Source: Allium sativum (taxonomy: Eukaryota; Streptophyta; Magnoliopsida; Asparagales; Amaryllidaceae). From it: a stretch of DNA of 64,000 nucleotides. Below are positions 23,090 to 33,948 of this stretch, in pieces (the stretch's first letter is position 1; each line of letters opens with the position of its first letter). The notes under the pieces are model-generated. The model ran no database searches. It had not been told where the DNA came from and worked only from the letters and a program-made list of their open reading frames with translations. The stretch covers positions 93,640,599 to 93,704,598 of the forward strand of contig CM060911.1 in NCBI GenBank assembly GCA_030737875.1. Reading direction: 5' to 3'. The position numbers and the translations under genes are program-made.

Positions 23090-24634
23090 GTAACAATCCG
23101 GAATTTTAGCAATAATTAAATTAGTAATTTAGCTACAATCCAAAAATTGAAATTTTGCAAATGATGAAATTTGACAACAGAACTTGCACCGTTGCATACG
23201 TGGCGAAATTCTGGTTAACATTCATATTTTGAACTTCGTGAACGGAGTCCGTATGAAAAAGTTACGGACGAAAAAAGGAAAATGCAAGGAAAATAAATAA
23301 AATAGAGTAATATATAAATGGTAATTAGTCTTACTATTATTTCTCCTGCCCCACCACTGCCAGATCGACCGAAGCGATCGACCACTTGGTCGATTCTGGA
23401 AGTGGCGGCTAGGGTTTTAAAATCGAAGGACAAAATTTTTTGAAGTTATGTCTTACGGTTCATGGTCATTTCTACAATTATAAACAAAGGGATAGAACCC
23501 CGCCCTTTTGCTTATATTTTCTAGAGGTAGCAGCGAAGATCTTCCATTTCCAATTCTCCAATCTCTTCTAAATTTCTAAAATATAAACATATTCAAATCT
23601 AATAAACAATGATTGGAGATATTGAGTCTAGATCTATGCAAAAGGGTTGGTTCTTCGAATAGGTAATCTTTATTATCATTTTTCTTCTTGATTTCCAATT
23701 CTTCTCTCAGATCAACAAATCTAAATAAGTATATGTATATCCTTTTGTATGCAAATTATAGATTTGCGAGATTTGGAAATTGTAAGCCTAAAAGTTATGT
23801 TCAGATTCAGCTTTGAATAACTTTCACGTGAGTAAGAAATAAATAAATTCTTTATAATACCTTATATAATTCATTTGTGTTAAATCTGGATTGTATGCCT
23901 AAAATTTGTCAGATTTATTTTGTTATTGTCAAATATGAAATAATATGGATTTGTAGGGCATTAGTTTAATATTATCATATTATCAACAACTTATCTTGGA
24001 TTGTGGTAGTTATTATAAATCCCATGAATCTGGAAATCAGTCCCAAAATATTGTTAGCTATGTAGTATTGTTATTCCAGATTCATTGGATTTGGATGTAA
24101 ATATTAGATTTGTGCAATATCGATTTTAGAAATATAAACTAGTTGTGTTTGATATTGTTTGGGATTTTATTTGGTTATTGTAAGTTTACCCTTTTTGCTC
24201 CTTTTATATAAAATGGCATTATTTAAAATCTACAAGGAATATAAACAAACCAAAGAGGAAGAGATGTACGAATTCAAATATTTTTGTATGTATTTTGCAA
24301 CATCTATTCCAAATAAGATATTAAATTATTTCCTTCTGACGTGAAATATGCCAATTTTCTTCTTTTGAATAATTTGGGAAAAATTTACTATAAATTACAG
24401 TAAATAAACGTTTCATGATATTTTAAATCCTAAACAAGATAAAACACAAAGAGGGTTATTCTAATCGTTAGTTTAGGCTTGAATAACAATTTGGGTGAAA
24501 GGTAGGGATATGATTCACAGTCAACTTGCCATTTCTGTCTTCTCTCGTATGAAGTGGAGATCTATTTTGATATGCTTCGTGTGAGAGTGCTAAATCAGGT
24601 TGACTGATAGGGAGACAATGCTAGAGTTGTCACA
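23090..24634 (+). mobile_element. Gypsy LTR, family E (right edge tentative)
   Basis: It begins TGTAACAATCCGGAATTTTAGC. Like the B and C LTRs it carries GGAGTCCGTATG (about 23241). A cluster of GATCGACC/GGTCGA motifs at 23360-23396 precedes a TATA-like TGCTTATATTTTC (about 23509), and a splice-donor-like GGTAATC lies near 23660. A possible end is GTTGTCACA at 24634; flanking bases do not give a target-site duplication, so the limit is a guess. Confidence 0.5.
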
Positions 24635-24689
24635 CCATATAATTGGCTTTCTCGATGGTTTTAGCCTTAATTCTTTGATTAAGGTTTCG

Positions 24690-25690
24690 ATCCATATTAG
24701 CTCGGTCGTGGGTGCTGGCAATGCTTATATACTCTACCTCAGTGCTAGAACGAGAGATGGTGGTATGTCTCATTGTACACCAAGAGATAGAGTTTCGACC
24801 GAGAGATACACAATATGCTGAGATAGATCTACAATTATCAGGATCATTTGTCCAATCGACATCTCTATAAGCTTCTAAGGTTAACTCTTTTCTTGAATTT
24901 AGTATTAATCCACAATTTAGTGTGACATTTAAATATCTTAGTATACACTTTACTGCCTTCCAATGGTTACTAAGAGGATTTTGCATATGTTGCCACGCCT
25001 TATTAACACTATAGAATATCTCAGGTCTTGTGATAGTCACGTATTGCAATGCACCGATTATGCTTTTATATTGCTTTGTATTGTCTATAGGTTCGCCCTT
25101 GTGCTTTGATAGTTGTAGGTTACTGACCATTGGTGTTGGTAAATTTTTTTGCGTGCTCCATTTTTGCCTGGACTAGTATCTCTTGAATGTATTTCTTTTT
25201 AGATAAGAACATCTCAGTGTTGGAATTCCTTGTTATTTGTAACTCTAGGAAGTAGTCCAGTTCACCCATATCTTTGATAACAAAAATTTTATCGAGATGT
25301 TGCACTACTCTGTTCATTTTTGTGTCACTACTACCTGTAACTAATATGTCATCAACATATACAGTACATAAGTGGTAGCCTTTTCATTCATTTTTATGTA
25401 TAGGGAGTTGTCTGATTTTGTTGTAGTGAACCTAAGTTTGCTCAGAGTAAATTTTAGTTTATAATACCATGCTCTAGATGCTTGTTTGAGTCTATAGAGG
25501 GCCTTGTGAAGGATGTAGACTTTGTCTTTATTATGTCTGTGATGTACCTCACCGTCAGTTGTATGTACACTTCTTCATGTAGCTCACCATTTGGAAATGC
25601 ATTCTGAACATCCATTTGTCTTATTTCCCAATTATTAGCTTCGTTATCTACATGGTTCAATAACATACACGTGAAGCCATGAGAATTACC
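24690..25690 (-). pseudogene. pol: Copia reverse transcriptase / RNase H remnant, minus strand
   Basis: Read from high to low coordinates, it first shows the RT palm block RQMDVQNAF (about 25615), a stretch with lost homology, and an intact YVDDILVTGS catalytic motif (about 25340-25370). Then come KDMGELDYFLELQI, QYKSIIGALQYVTITRPEI, LRYLNVTLNCGL and the RNase H start (DVDWTNDPDNCRS, SRSSTEVEY). Homology ends after IAST near 24700. Between 25454 and 25320 and at 25120 the frame changes. It is the type found in Ale-like plant Copia elements, but on the opposite strand to the other Copia pieces, so it is probably a separate insertion. Confidence 0.85.
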
Positions 25691-26402
25691 CGACAGTTAT
25701 TCAAACATTATGCCGAATAGTATAAGTGCATGCAACTATATTACTTATACATAAATAGTAGCAAGTGTGTGTACGTGAATACAAACAGAACCATCGAAGA
25801 AGTGAGTCATTCCTGTTTGCCTGGAACAACATGCATGAAGACACGTGAACTGGCACACATTAAGCAATCTGGTCGAGCCCCTCTTCAATAAGGATCAGTC
25901 GAGCAACAGCACCACGGGTCGAGCGGCATCCATCGGATCGTTCGCGCATTGTAGCAGACAGTGGTTCGAGCAGTCTCTATGATAGTGGATCGGGTAGTTT
26001 CAAACAAAACAGGTCGTTCACAGGTGATCATATAGTGCTCGGTCGAGCATACTTGCATCAGGTCGCTCCTTCCACAATGCTAAAGGAGGGTTGAGCGGCG
26101 TCTTAAGGTTGAGCGTCGAGCAGTTTCACTGATGTAATAGCAGATTCGCGAAATAAACTAGCAGGACAAGATGGCATTTTGTGTAATTATTGATCCCATT
26201 TTTTGCTAGAGGACAAGAATGGCAAAGCGGTAATTCTTTCTCCCATTTCTATGAACGCTGCACGACTTAAAGCTGCGAAAGTGAATGGTAAAACAGACAA
26301 AAGAACTAAAAAACAACTGTGGCATAGTCGTAATATTAAGGTCGCTCATTTAATTGTTATTTGGCTCGCGCATTCTTCATTTCCTGGTTGTTCACACGAA
26401 AA
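25691..26402. other. GGTCGAG-rich stretch, probable LTR sequence of unknown family
   Basis: No coding homology is visible; the frame at 26203-26409 is unrecognised. Variants of GGTCGAGC recur about every 25-45 bp between 25880 and 26130. GGTCGCTC, GGCTCGCGC and, beyond element C, GGGTCGCGC and GTAGCTCG continue the theme. Element C is inserted here; the interrupted sequence resumes at 45108-45148. Confidence 0.5.
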
Positions 26403-26407
26403 GGGGT
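26403..26407 (+). repeat. Target-site duplication of element C, left
   Basis: ggggt, identical to 45103-45107, the five bases directly after the C 3' LTR. Confidence 0.85.
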
Positions 26408-26658
26408 AGTAACACCCCGTAATTCTGTAACACTAAGATTCGCAAATCAAGGCAGAATTAGAATTTTAAAATCAAAATCAAGGGAAATGGGCTGCGCCAT
26501 TGCGTTTGTCTCGGAATTCTGCATGAAAACGAGTCCGAGTTTGCGTAAATCGGAGTCCGTATGAGGAAGATATGGCCTCTGGAAGATTCAGCGAAGTTCA
26601 AATTTCAAAACAGTTCAGAAAAAAGAGTTCAAAATCGAAAACAGACCCAAGTTGGGCT

Positions 26659-26678
26659 GGGCGGGAATTTTCCCGCCC
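26659..26678 (+). promoter_or_regulatory. Inverted E2F-like site pair, C 5' LTR
   Basis: GGGCGGGAATTTTCCCGCCC: two 9 bp arms around TT. The right arm contains TTTCCCGC, a match to the plant E2F consensus TTTSSCGC. It lies about 160 bp upstream of the TATA box. Confidence 0.5.
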
Positions 26679-26689
26679 AAGGCACCCAG

Positions 26690-26750
26690 GTCGACTGGGT
26701 AGTCAACCTGGGGCACACAGGTCGACTAGGTTGTCGACCTGGGGGTCGAC
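26690..26750 (+). promoter_or_regulatory. GTCGAC palindrome cluster, C 5' LTR
   Basis: GTCGAC occurs at 26690, 26721, 26733 and 26745. A fifth copy at 26702 has become GTCAAC; it is still GTCGAC in the 3' LTR. Confidence 0.7.
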
Positions 26751-26834
26751 CCCCCCTGCTTTTTCCAGCTTTCTGAACCTGGTTCGTTCTTCTGTATCTA
26801 GATGCCATTCTGACCAGATCCGTTGACTCCTACA

Positions 26835-26844
26835 CTATATAAAC
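26835..26844 (+). promoter_or_regulatory. TATA box, C 5' LTR
   Basis: CTATATAAAC, about 85 bp after the GTCGAC cluster and followed by a CTTCTTCTC-type leader. Confidence 0.7.
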
Positions 26845-28206
26845 AGCCCTGGTCTTCTTCTCTATTCACAATTCTTCTCTACCCTTATGCTGCAAAGATT
26901 CTTGGTGAACATGGCTTGTTCTCCTCCTCTTAAAAAAAAATATAGTAAATAGAATAATATAAAAAATAAATCAAGATGAGGAGATGCTGCTCTAGACTTT
27001 CAAGAAGGGGTTCAAGTCAAGCTAGGATAGCAAGCGATGATTCAAACGGTTTCAGGTAACGTCGCACGAATCATAGCAACGCCTTCTTTCTATTCTAATC
27101 TAATTTCTGTAAGTCAGTTACTTTTTAGATTTGAACGTTTCTCTCTGTTCATGACATGAATTAAAGGAATAAAAGAATATGCCAAATCTTTCTATTCGAA
27201 TCTGTGCCTACATCTTTGGACCTAATTAAGAACTGTTATGATTCGATGACCAATTAGGCCTTGCCTATGACTATGAACATTGCCTATGACTATGAACATT
27301 GCCTATGACTATGAACATTGCCTATGACTATGAGCATTTCCTATGACTGTGATTGTGACTATAAGAATTATTCCCTTTACTATGAACACAAGCCTATGCC
27401 TTTGATTAGAAAACATAAACTATTGCCTATGACATAACAAGGACAACTGTGATTAAACACCTATGATTCATGACTAGGAAAGTGTTGCTTAAGTTTTGTG
27501 ACTATGAAATTGGGTCTAAACCCGATTGTCTATTCTGTCTGTTCTTGGTTTTCTTTGGTTTTAGACCTTGGGAATTTACCTATTAAGTTAGGTCTACCCA
27601 TGTTCTTGAACCTACTCTGTCTATTCTTGGTTTTAGACCTTGGGAATTTACCTATTAAGTTAGGTCTACCCATATTCTTGAACCTGCGTCGTTATCCAAA
27701 CCTTTTTATGCAAGTTATTATGTCCATCCTTTTCATAGCATCTTTGGTTCATTCCCTATTTTCTACGAATCTAGATTTATCTATAATCTAGACTGAATCA
27801 CGGTTATACGAACGGGGGGAATACGATTTGGGCAAAATATGAAATTTACTAAAAACGTAGTTTTAAACTTGGAAATTGGCATAAATTGGGAACATGTATT
27901 ATGGCATGTTCATAGAAATGCAAATTGGATAAATTTGACATGAATTATAGGATGTATAATTTGAATCTAGTATTGACTTGTAAATCGAGCATTTACAAGA
28001 ATTGTGAACTAGAATAATAGGTCTAGTTTGACATGAACTGTAATTAGAATGTTAAATCAGAATTGGATTAGCTACTTTGGCATAACAAGTATATTGGTAT
28101 AAATGTGAAATTGGCCACAATTGTGAGTAATTGTCATGTTTAGGAAAATCATGGTTAGTGACACTTAATTTGGTATAGTTTACATACCAAAAAGCCTAAA
28201 TATGAG

Positions 28207-29189
28207 AATAGCTATCGAGTTTCTTATATCATCTCACGTAGATCGTCTAAATTCGGAGGAGATATTCCTTGGGTGCTTGTCTGATATTGGCTTAGGCCTT
28301 TGGGGCTTGTACTTGAGGAATGTCGAGTTCGACTAGGATGGGCTGCGTGAGAGATGAGTAGTTGTGACAGGCACTCTAAAGAGCACGTAGTAACCTTTCG
28401 ACCCTTATAGTTATGGCATGGTGGATGAGAGGGAGACCTCTAATCATCTTAGTACATATACTTGGCATCGTGATTGACATCTGTTTATTTTGGAAATGGA
28501 GATCCGGAACTTCACAATCGTGAAGTTAAATTAGTTAAGATACAGTGGAGTAAAGCTCAAGAAGGCTAGATACTAGCATCATACCCTTTTCATTGAGGGT
28601 GCATCCTTGATTTCTTTGTTTAGGAGCTTTACCTATAATTGTTTCTCTCTTTCCAAAGTATATCACCTAGGTCGTATCTTCGATCCTTAGGTAGAAGCCA
28701 ATGGATGTAAACATGTATTTGAAACATGTTATGGTTGATGGTTGCAAGGGGTTGCTAATGGTTGCTTGTGAATGCATATGCAAACGTATTAGGCACTAGA
28801 TCAGTTCAGACGCTTTCATATTGCATTTACAGATATGTATTTGTTTGTAAATTGAACTTGATATGTTATCATATAGGTGTTGCATATGGATGAATGGCCA
28901 TGCACGCATGTAGTATTTACATAACTAGGGATGCTTGCATACATGATTGGACGCATGACACTGACATGATTCACATTAAGGAGGCCAACTGAATCAGTAG
29001 ACCGCCTGATTTTGCATTAGATAAAGACATATACACACACTATGCATATGAACATGAAAGCATTAGAAATCTTTTAAGGACAATGAATGCCCATGATTGA
29101 ATGGTTGAGTAGATGGGTGATTGGATGGTAGGACACATTCTTCCTAATTTGAAGATTTCGGGGACGAAATCCTTTTAAGTGGGGGAGAA
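28207..29189 (+). pseudogene. pol: Element C interior remnant (pol scraps, chromodomain, PPT)
   Basis: Only about 980 bp of interior remain. At 28228-28368 lies a 141 bp segment that also occurs, inverted, in element B's pol at 36171-36311 (roughly 88% alike). At about 28502-28560 one frame reads ELHNREVKLVKIQW, the core of a chromovirus C-terminal chromodomain; element B has NREVQLVKVQ at the same place. A 3' untranslated part follows that parallels element B's, including TTCGGGGACGAAATCC. It ends in the polypurine tract AAGTGGGGGAGAA (29177-29189) that primes plus-strand DNA. Confidence 0.7.
29177..29189 (+). promoter_or_regulatory. Polypurine tract of element C
   Basis: AAGTGGGGGAGAA, immediately before the TG of the 3' LTR. 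Confidence 0.85.
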
Positions 29190-29440
29190 TGTAACACCCC
29201 GTAATTCTGTAACACTAAGATTCACAAATTAAGGCAGAATTAGAATTTTAAAATCAAAATCAAGGGAAACGGGCTACGCCATTGCGTTCATCTCGGAATT
29301 CTGCATGAAAACGAGTCCGAGTTTGCGTAAATCGGAGTCCGTATGAGGAAGATATGGCCTCCGGAAGATTCAGCGAAGTTCAAATTTCAAAACAGTTCAG
29401 AAAAAGGAGTTCAAATTCGAAAACAGACCCAGGTTGGGCT

Positions 29441-29460
29441 GGGCGGGAATTTTCCCGCCC
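29441..29460 (+). promoter_or_regulatory. Inverted E2F-like site pair, C 3' LTR
   Basis: Same 20 bp inverted pair as at 26659-26678, unchanged. Confidence 0.5.
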
Positions 29461-29471
29461 AAGGCACCCAG

Positions 29472-29532
29472 GTCGACTGGGTAGTCGACCTGGGTCACCC
29501 AGGTCGACTGGGTAGTCGACCTGGGGGTCGAC
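29472..29532 (+). promoter_or_regulatory. GTCGAC palindrome cluster, C 3' LTR
   Basis: Five GTCGAC sites start at 29472, 29484, 29503, 29515 and 29527. Confidence 0.75.
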
Positions 29533-29615
29533 CCCCCTGCTTTTTCCAGCTTTCTGAACCTGGTTCGTTCTTCTGTATCTAGACGCCATTCTGACCAGAT
29601 CCGTTGACTCCTACA

Positions 29616-29625
29616 CTATATAAAC
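29616..29625 (+). promoter_or_regulatory. TATA box, C 3' LTR
   Basis: CTATATAAAC, same setting as in the 5' LTR. Confidence 0.7.
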
Positions 29626-30426
29626 AGCCCTAGTCTTCTTCTCTATTCACAATTCTTCTCTACCCTTATGCTGCAAAGATTCTTGGTGAATATGTCTTCT
29701 TCTCCTCCTCTAAAAAAAATATAGTAAATAGAATAATATATAAAATAAATCAAGACGAGGAGATGCTGCTCTAGACTTTCAAGAAGGGGTTCAAGTCAAG
29801 CTAGGATTGCAAGGGATGATTCAAACGGTTTCAGGCAACGTCGCATGAATCATAGCAACACCTTCTTTCTATTCTAATCTAATTTCTGTAAGTCAGTTAC
29901 TTTTTAGATTTGAACATTTCTCTCTGTTCGTGACATGAATTAAAGGAATAAAAGAATATGCCAAATCTTTCTATTCGAATCTTGTCCTACATCTTTGGAC
30001 CTAATTAAGAACTGTTATGATTCAATGACCAATTAGGCCTTGCCTATGACTATGAACATTGCCTATGACTATGAGCATTGCCTATGACTGTGATTGTGAC
30101 TATAAGAATTATTCCCTTGACTATGAACACAAGCTTATGCCTTTGAATAGAAAACATAAACTATTGCCTATGACATAACAAGGACAACTGTGATTAAACA
30201 CCTATGATTCATGACTAGGAAAGTGTTTCTTAAGTTTTGTGACTATGAAATTGGGTCTAAACCTGATTGTCTATTTTGTCTGTTCTTGGTTTTCTTTGGT
30301 TTTAGACCTTGGGAATTTACCTATTAAGTTAGGTATACCAATGTTCTTGAACCTACTCTGTCTATTCTTGGTTTTAGACCTTGGGAATTTACCTATTAAG
30401 TTAGGTCTACCCATGTTCTTGAACCT

Positions 30427-30431
30427 ACGTT
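30427..30431 (+). repeat. Target-site duplication of element B, left
   Basis: acgtt, identical to 41741-41745. Confidence 0.9.
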
Positions 30432-31619
30432 TGTAACACCCCACACCCGCCAAGGTCAATCACAAAGGGAATGCCTTAGTTTTGGTGGAGTATTTTTAGT
30501 GAGTATAGAACAGAAAAATTACAACAGGACAGATATAAGTAATACTTGAAAATTTAAAACATCATTTCATTAACAAAACATGTTTGGTTACATCCCAAAA
30601 CCATAACAAGAGTCAAGTACATAATATCCATCCTGATAAAATAGAAGTACATAATCCCATTACATAGATAATAGCCAAAATAGAAAATATAAACCGAGCT
30701 TTACTTCTACGGTCCAAGCCCCAAAAGATAGATATAGCGGTCTGGTCCAAGCCCACTAGTGCTAGGCCCACTCTGATAACCTGAGGGTTGGGAAAAAGAT
30801 AAACAACAACGGGGTCAAACATAAGTCTAAGTGAGTCCTATAACCCTAAAAATACAATCATTCAAGTAATTAGGGTATGATATAAACAAGGTATGGTACC
30901 TCTGGGGATAATGACTAAACTAAGTAGCCAACAAAACACAGGATGTACTACGATAACCGAAAAGACGCATTTATCCACCCAAGGATAATTACTAGCTTAC
31001 ACCACCCCAGATCTACCCACCCAAGGGTAATACCTACACTGCACCACACCAGTTCTACCCACCAAGAGTAATTCTTACTTAAAGGTTGATCCCACCTAAA
31101 GACTTAGAAAATATAACTAGTAGTTTCTGGTACTTCTAGCTGACCACGTAGGTGCCGTCTGCCCCTACCTCCACTAGGTGTACCCCACTACTACCAAGCG
31201 ATCGGCTCCCTAACGTAGATACCCGTGCTGGCCCCACAGTGGGGTGTATCACTCCCCTCAAGTGGCAACCAATTCTATCAACGGTGCACGGCTTATATCT
31301 ACACGGTGCAACAACGGCTTATCTACCAGCCCGAGCCCACACACGCATATGAAGCCCGTTGGACTTGCGTTGCCACCGCTGCCCCGTTTTGGCCTCTTAT
31401 AGTCAAGCCCAATATGCGTGTCCCGTCACTCGACATGGGTCGAGCCCACAAAGATACGTTTGGGATATTTGTTGAAATGGGCCCCCACAAGCTACTACTT
31501 AAGCTTGTCATTTTATCTAGTGCATCCCACTTAACCCCTTTTTATAATCATGCCCCCTTACATGTTAAGGTTTGGTTAAGTCATCTAATTATATTTCAAT
31601 TGCCACTTAAGGCACCCAC

Positions 31620-31745
31620 TAGATTTCCGCATGCCACCCAAGGCACTTACTTGATTCCCACATGCCACCCAAGGCACTTACTTGATTCCCACATGCCACC
31701 CAAGGCACTTACTTGATTCCCACATGCCACCCAAGGCACTTACTT
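31620..31745. repeat. 31 bp tandem array in the B 3' LTR
   Basis: ATGCCACCCAAGGCACTTAC followed by TTGATTCCCAC, four units. The counterpart at about 39180-39298 has the same number, one altered to ATGATACCC. Confidence 0.9.
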
Positions 31746-32499
31746 AACCCTTCAATCATGTTTAATTACATGTTCCACTTTGGTTAAGTATTCTAATCGT
31801 ATTTTTCTATTGCCACCCAAGGCAACCCACTAGTTTCCTCATGGCACCCAAGGCACCCCCACTAGTTACCACATGCCACCCAAGGCACCCACTTAACCCC
31901 ACATGCCCCTCTACATGCTAATATGGTTAAGTGTTTCTTAATTCATTAATTAAGATCATGACCTCATAAAGACCTCTCACATTAGACCGTCTTTTATGAC
32001 TGCTGGATATGCCGGTTGGTTCCGGGCAGACTTCTGTCATCAAAAGGGTCTAACCTCGTGTCTTTACTTTAATCATGTATTTAATTTATGACTAAGACCT
32101 CTCACATTGGGCCAATCATTTGTAGCCGCTGGATGGCCAGTCGGTTCCGGGCAGACTTCCGCTACAAAAGGGTCCAACCTCGTGTCTTAGTTGATTAATT
32201 ACACCTAATTAATCACCCCCACAATTAATTATCCCTAATTAATTACACATTTTTCATAACATGGGTAGACCTGACTCAATAGGTATATTCCCATGGGGTA
32301 GACCTAACTCAATAGGTAAATTCCCACTTATGTTAATTTATTTTTATGGTATGCTTAATCATACCCAATCATACTTTTATTATCATATTTATTACCCCAT
32401 CGTTCCCCACGTAAATCGTTCTCATTTCACGACATAATAAAGGGAAAGATCCATTACAAATATCATGGGTTTAGCATATAACTTTGTCATGGGTTAAGA

Positions 32500-33110
32500 G
32501 GATGTCAACTTGCATATATGCGCATATCTTAACCCAACTACATTTAACCCAAACTTGCACATTATCATACACATGATTTGCATAACATGTTGCATATGAG
32601 CTTGCATATTATCATACACATATCTTGCATAACATGTTGAACTTGCATATAAGCATTCTCATAACTTGCATAACATGTTAAACATGCATTTAAGCATACA
32701 CATAACTTGCATAAGCATTCACATACTTGCATAAGCATTCACATACTTGCATAAGCATTCACATACTTGCATAAGCATGCATAACTTGCATATCATATTA
32801 AACTTGCATTTAAGCATATACATAACTTGCATAACATCATGCACATAACTTGCATAATCTCATAAACATAACTTGCATAACATCATGCACATAACTTACA
32901 TAATCTCATAAACATAACTTGCATAACATCATGCACATAACTTGCATACCCTCATACACATAACTTGCATATGAACTTGTATAACAACATGCACATAACT
33001 TACATAACATCATGCACATAACTTGCATAACATATTGAGCTGGCATATAAGCATACACATAACTTGCATAACTTGTTGAACTTGCATATATGACTTGCAT
33101 CTTAGAGGAG
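32500..33110. repeat. CATAACTTGCATA array in the B 3' LTR
   Basis: Short A/T/C-rich units built on CATAACTTGCATAA, with inserts such as CATCATGCACA or TCTCATAAA, run for about 600 bp. The spacing is irregular (20-45 bp). The counterpart is at about 40060-40665. Confidence 0.9.
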
Positions 33111-33139
33111 GGTAAACTTGCATGTCATGATTTATGCAT

Positions 33140-33275
33140 AATACCAACCACTTAGCATGCATAAAACCCAATACTTAGCATGCATACAATCAAATACTTA
33201 GCATGCATAAAATCAAGTACTTAGCATGCATAACACCAAATACTTAGCATGCATAAAATCACATGCATAACTTGC
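33140..33275. repeat. 24 bp array, ACTTAGCATGCATAAAATCA, 5 units
   Basis: Five units with the invariant core CTTAGCATGCATA. Counterpart at about 40700-40820. Confidence 0.9.
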
Positions 33276-33705
33276 ATATCATGTTACATATAACTTGCAT
33301 ATACTCTCACATATAGTTTGCATAACATGTTACATATGCATAAATGTTCAACATAATGTTTTGCATTATAAAACATGGCATTAAACTTGCATGTAGCATA
33401 AAACTTGCCAAACACATAACATACAATATACTAAACTTGCATAAACATATTTACCCACAAACATAGCCATGTCATATCATATCCTACCATAATCAATTTA
33501 ACAATTGATTATTAAAGCTATAGGAACTCACCAAAACCAAGATTTATGAAGTAAAACTAGTTGCCAAATATGAAGAAGAAGATGATTAGAGGTTGATTAG
33601 CTTGCAACTCTCTTCATTGATTTGTGGAGGCCATGATCAAGTTTCATTTTGCCATAGTTTAGTTACAAGATCTAATTATGAATGAATTAGGGTAGGGTTA
33701 GGGTC

Positions 33706-33716
33706 TTATTTATAGG
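33706..33716 (-). promoter_or_regulatory. TATA box, B 3' LTR
   Basis: On the minus strand CCTATAAATAA, about 140 bp after the GTCGAC array. Counterpart 41259-41269. Confidence 0.6.
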
Positions 33717-33856
33717 ATTAGGTAGTGTTTTAGGCCCTTAGATTAACCCTAGATTAGATTAGGTCCGTCAGATTTAGGAAATCTCTAGAACCCAGCCCTC
33801 TAAGCCAGCCTAAAACCCAACCTGGTGCACCCAGGTTCTCTGGACGCCGCGCCCCT

Positions 33857-33922
33857 GTCGACAGGCAAGTCGACAGGCAAGTCGACACCCCTGTCGACAG
33901 GCCTGTCGACAGCCCTGTCGAC
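33857..33922 (-). promoter_or_regulatory. GTCGAC array, 12 bp period, B 3' LTR
   Basis: Six GTCGAC palindromes spaced by about 12 bp within CCTGTCGACAGG-like units. Confidence 0.75.
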
Positions 33923-33930
33923 ATGGTTAG

Positions 33931-33948
33931 GGCGGGAACTTTCCCGCC
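33931..33948 (-). promoter_or_regulatory. Inverted E2F-like site pair, B 3' LTR
   Basis: GGCGGGAACTTTCCCGCC on the plus strand: 8 bp arms around CT, containing TTTCCCGCC. Same order relative to the GTCGAC array and TATA box as in element C. Confidence 0.5.

Larger units (their letters stand above)
26408..28206 (+). mobile_element. Element C 5' LTR, truncated
   Basis: It aligns with the 3' LTR from its first base; the initial T of TGTAACACCCCG is A here. Similarity ends at about 28206 (CCTAAATATGA), where the 3' LTR goes on for a further 2.8 kb. A deletion therefore removed the rest of this LTR and most of the interior. Differences from the 3' LTR in the first 140 bp are about six, all C/T or G/A. 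It contains an E2F-like inverted pair, GTCGAC palindromes, a TATA box, a 19 bp GCCTATGACTATGAACATT array (about 5 units, 27266-27345) and a 72 bp duplication (27558-27690). Confidence 0.85.
29190..30431 (+). mobile_element. Element C 3' LTR, first part
   Basis: Begins TGTAACACCCCGTAATTCTG. It is interrupted after 30431 by element B and continues at 41746. The 19 bp GCCTATGACTATGA array has about 3 units here against about 5 in the 5' LTR. Confidence 0.9.

Noticed and set aside
31225..31716. 163-codon frame in the B 3' LTR, also at 38859-39269 in the other LTR
   Set aside because: Present in both LTRs because the LTRs are copies; lengths differ, the end is a tandem repeat, and no homology is visible.
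32500..33275. CRISPR-like appearance of short regular repeats
   Set aside because: Units vary, spacers are not unique, no cas genes exist, and the DNA is a plant LTR.
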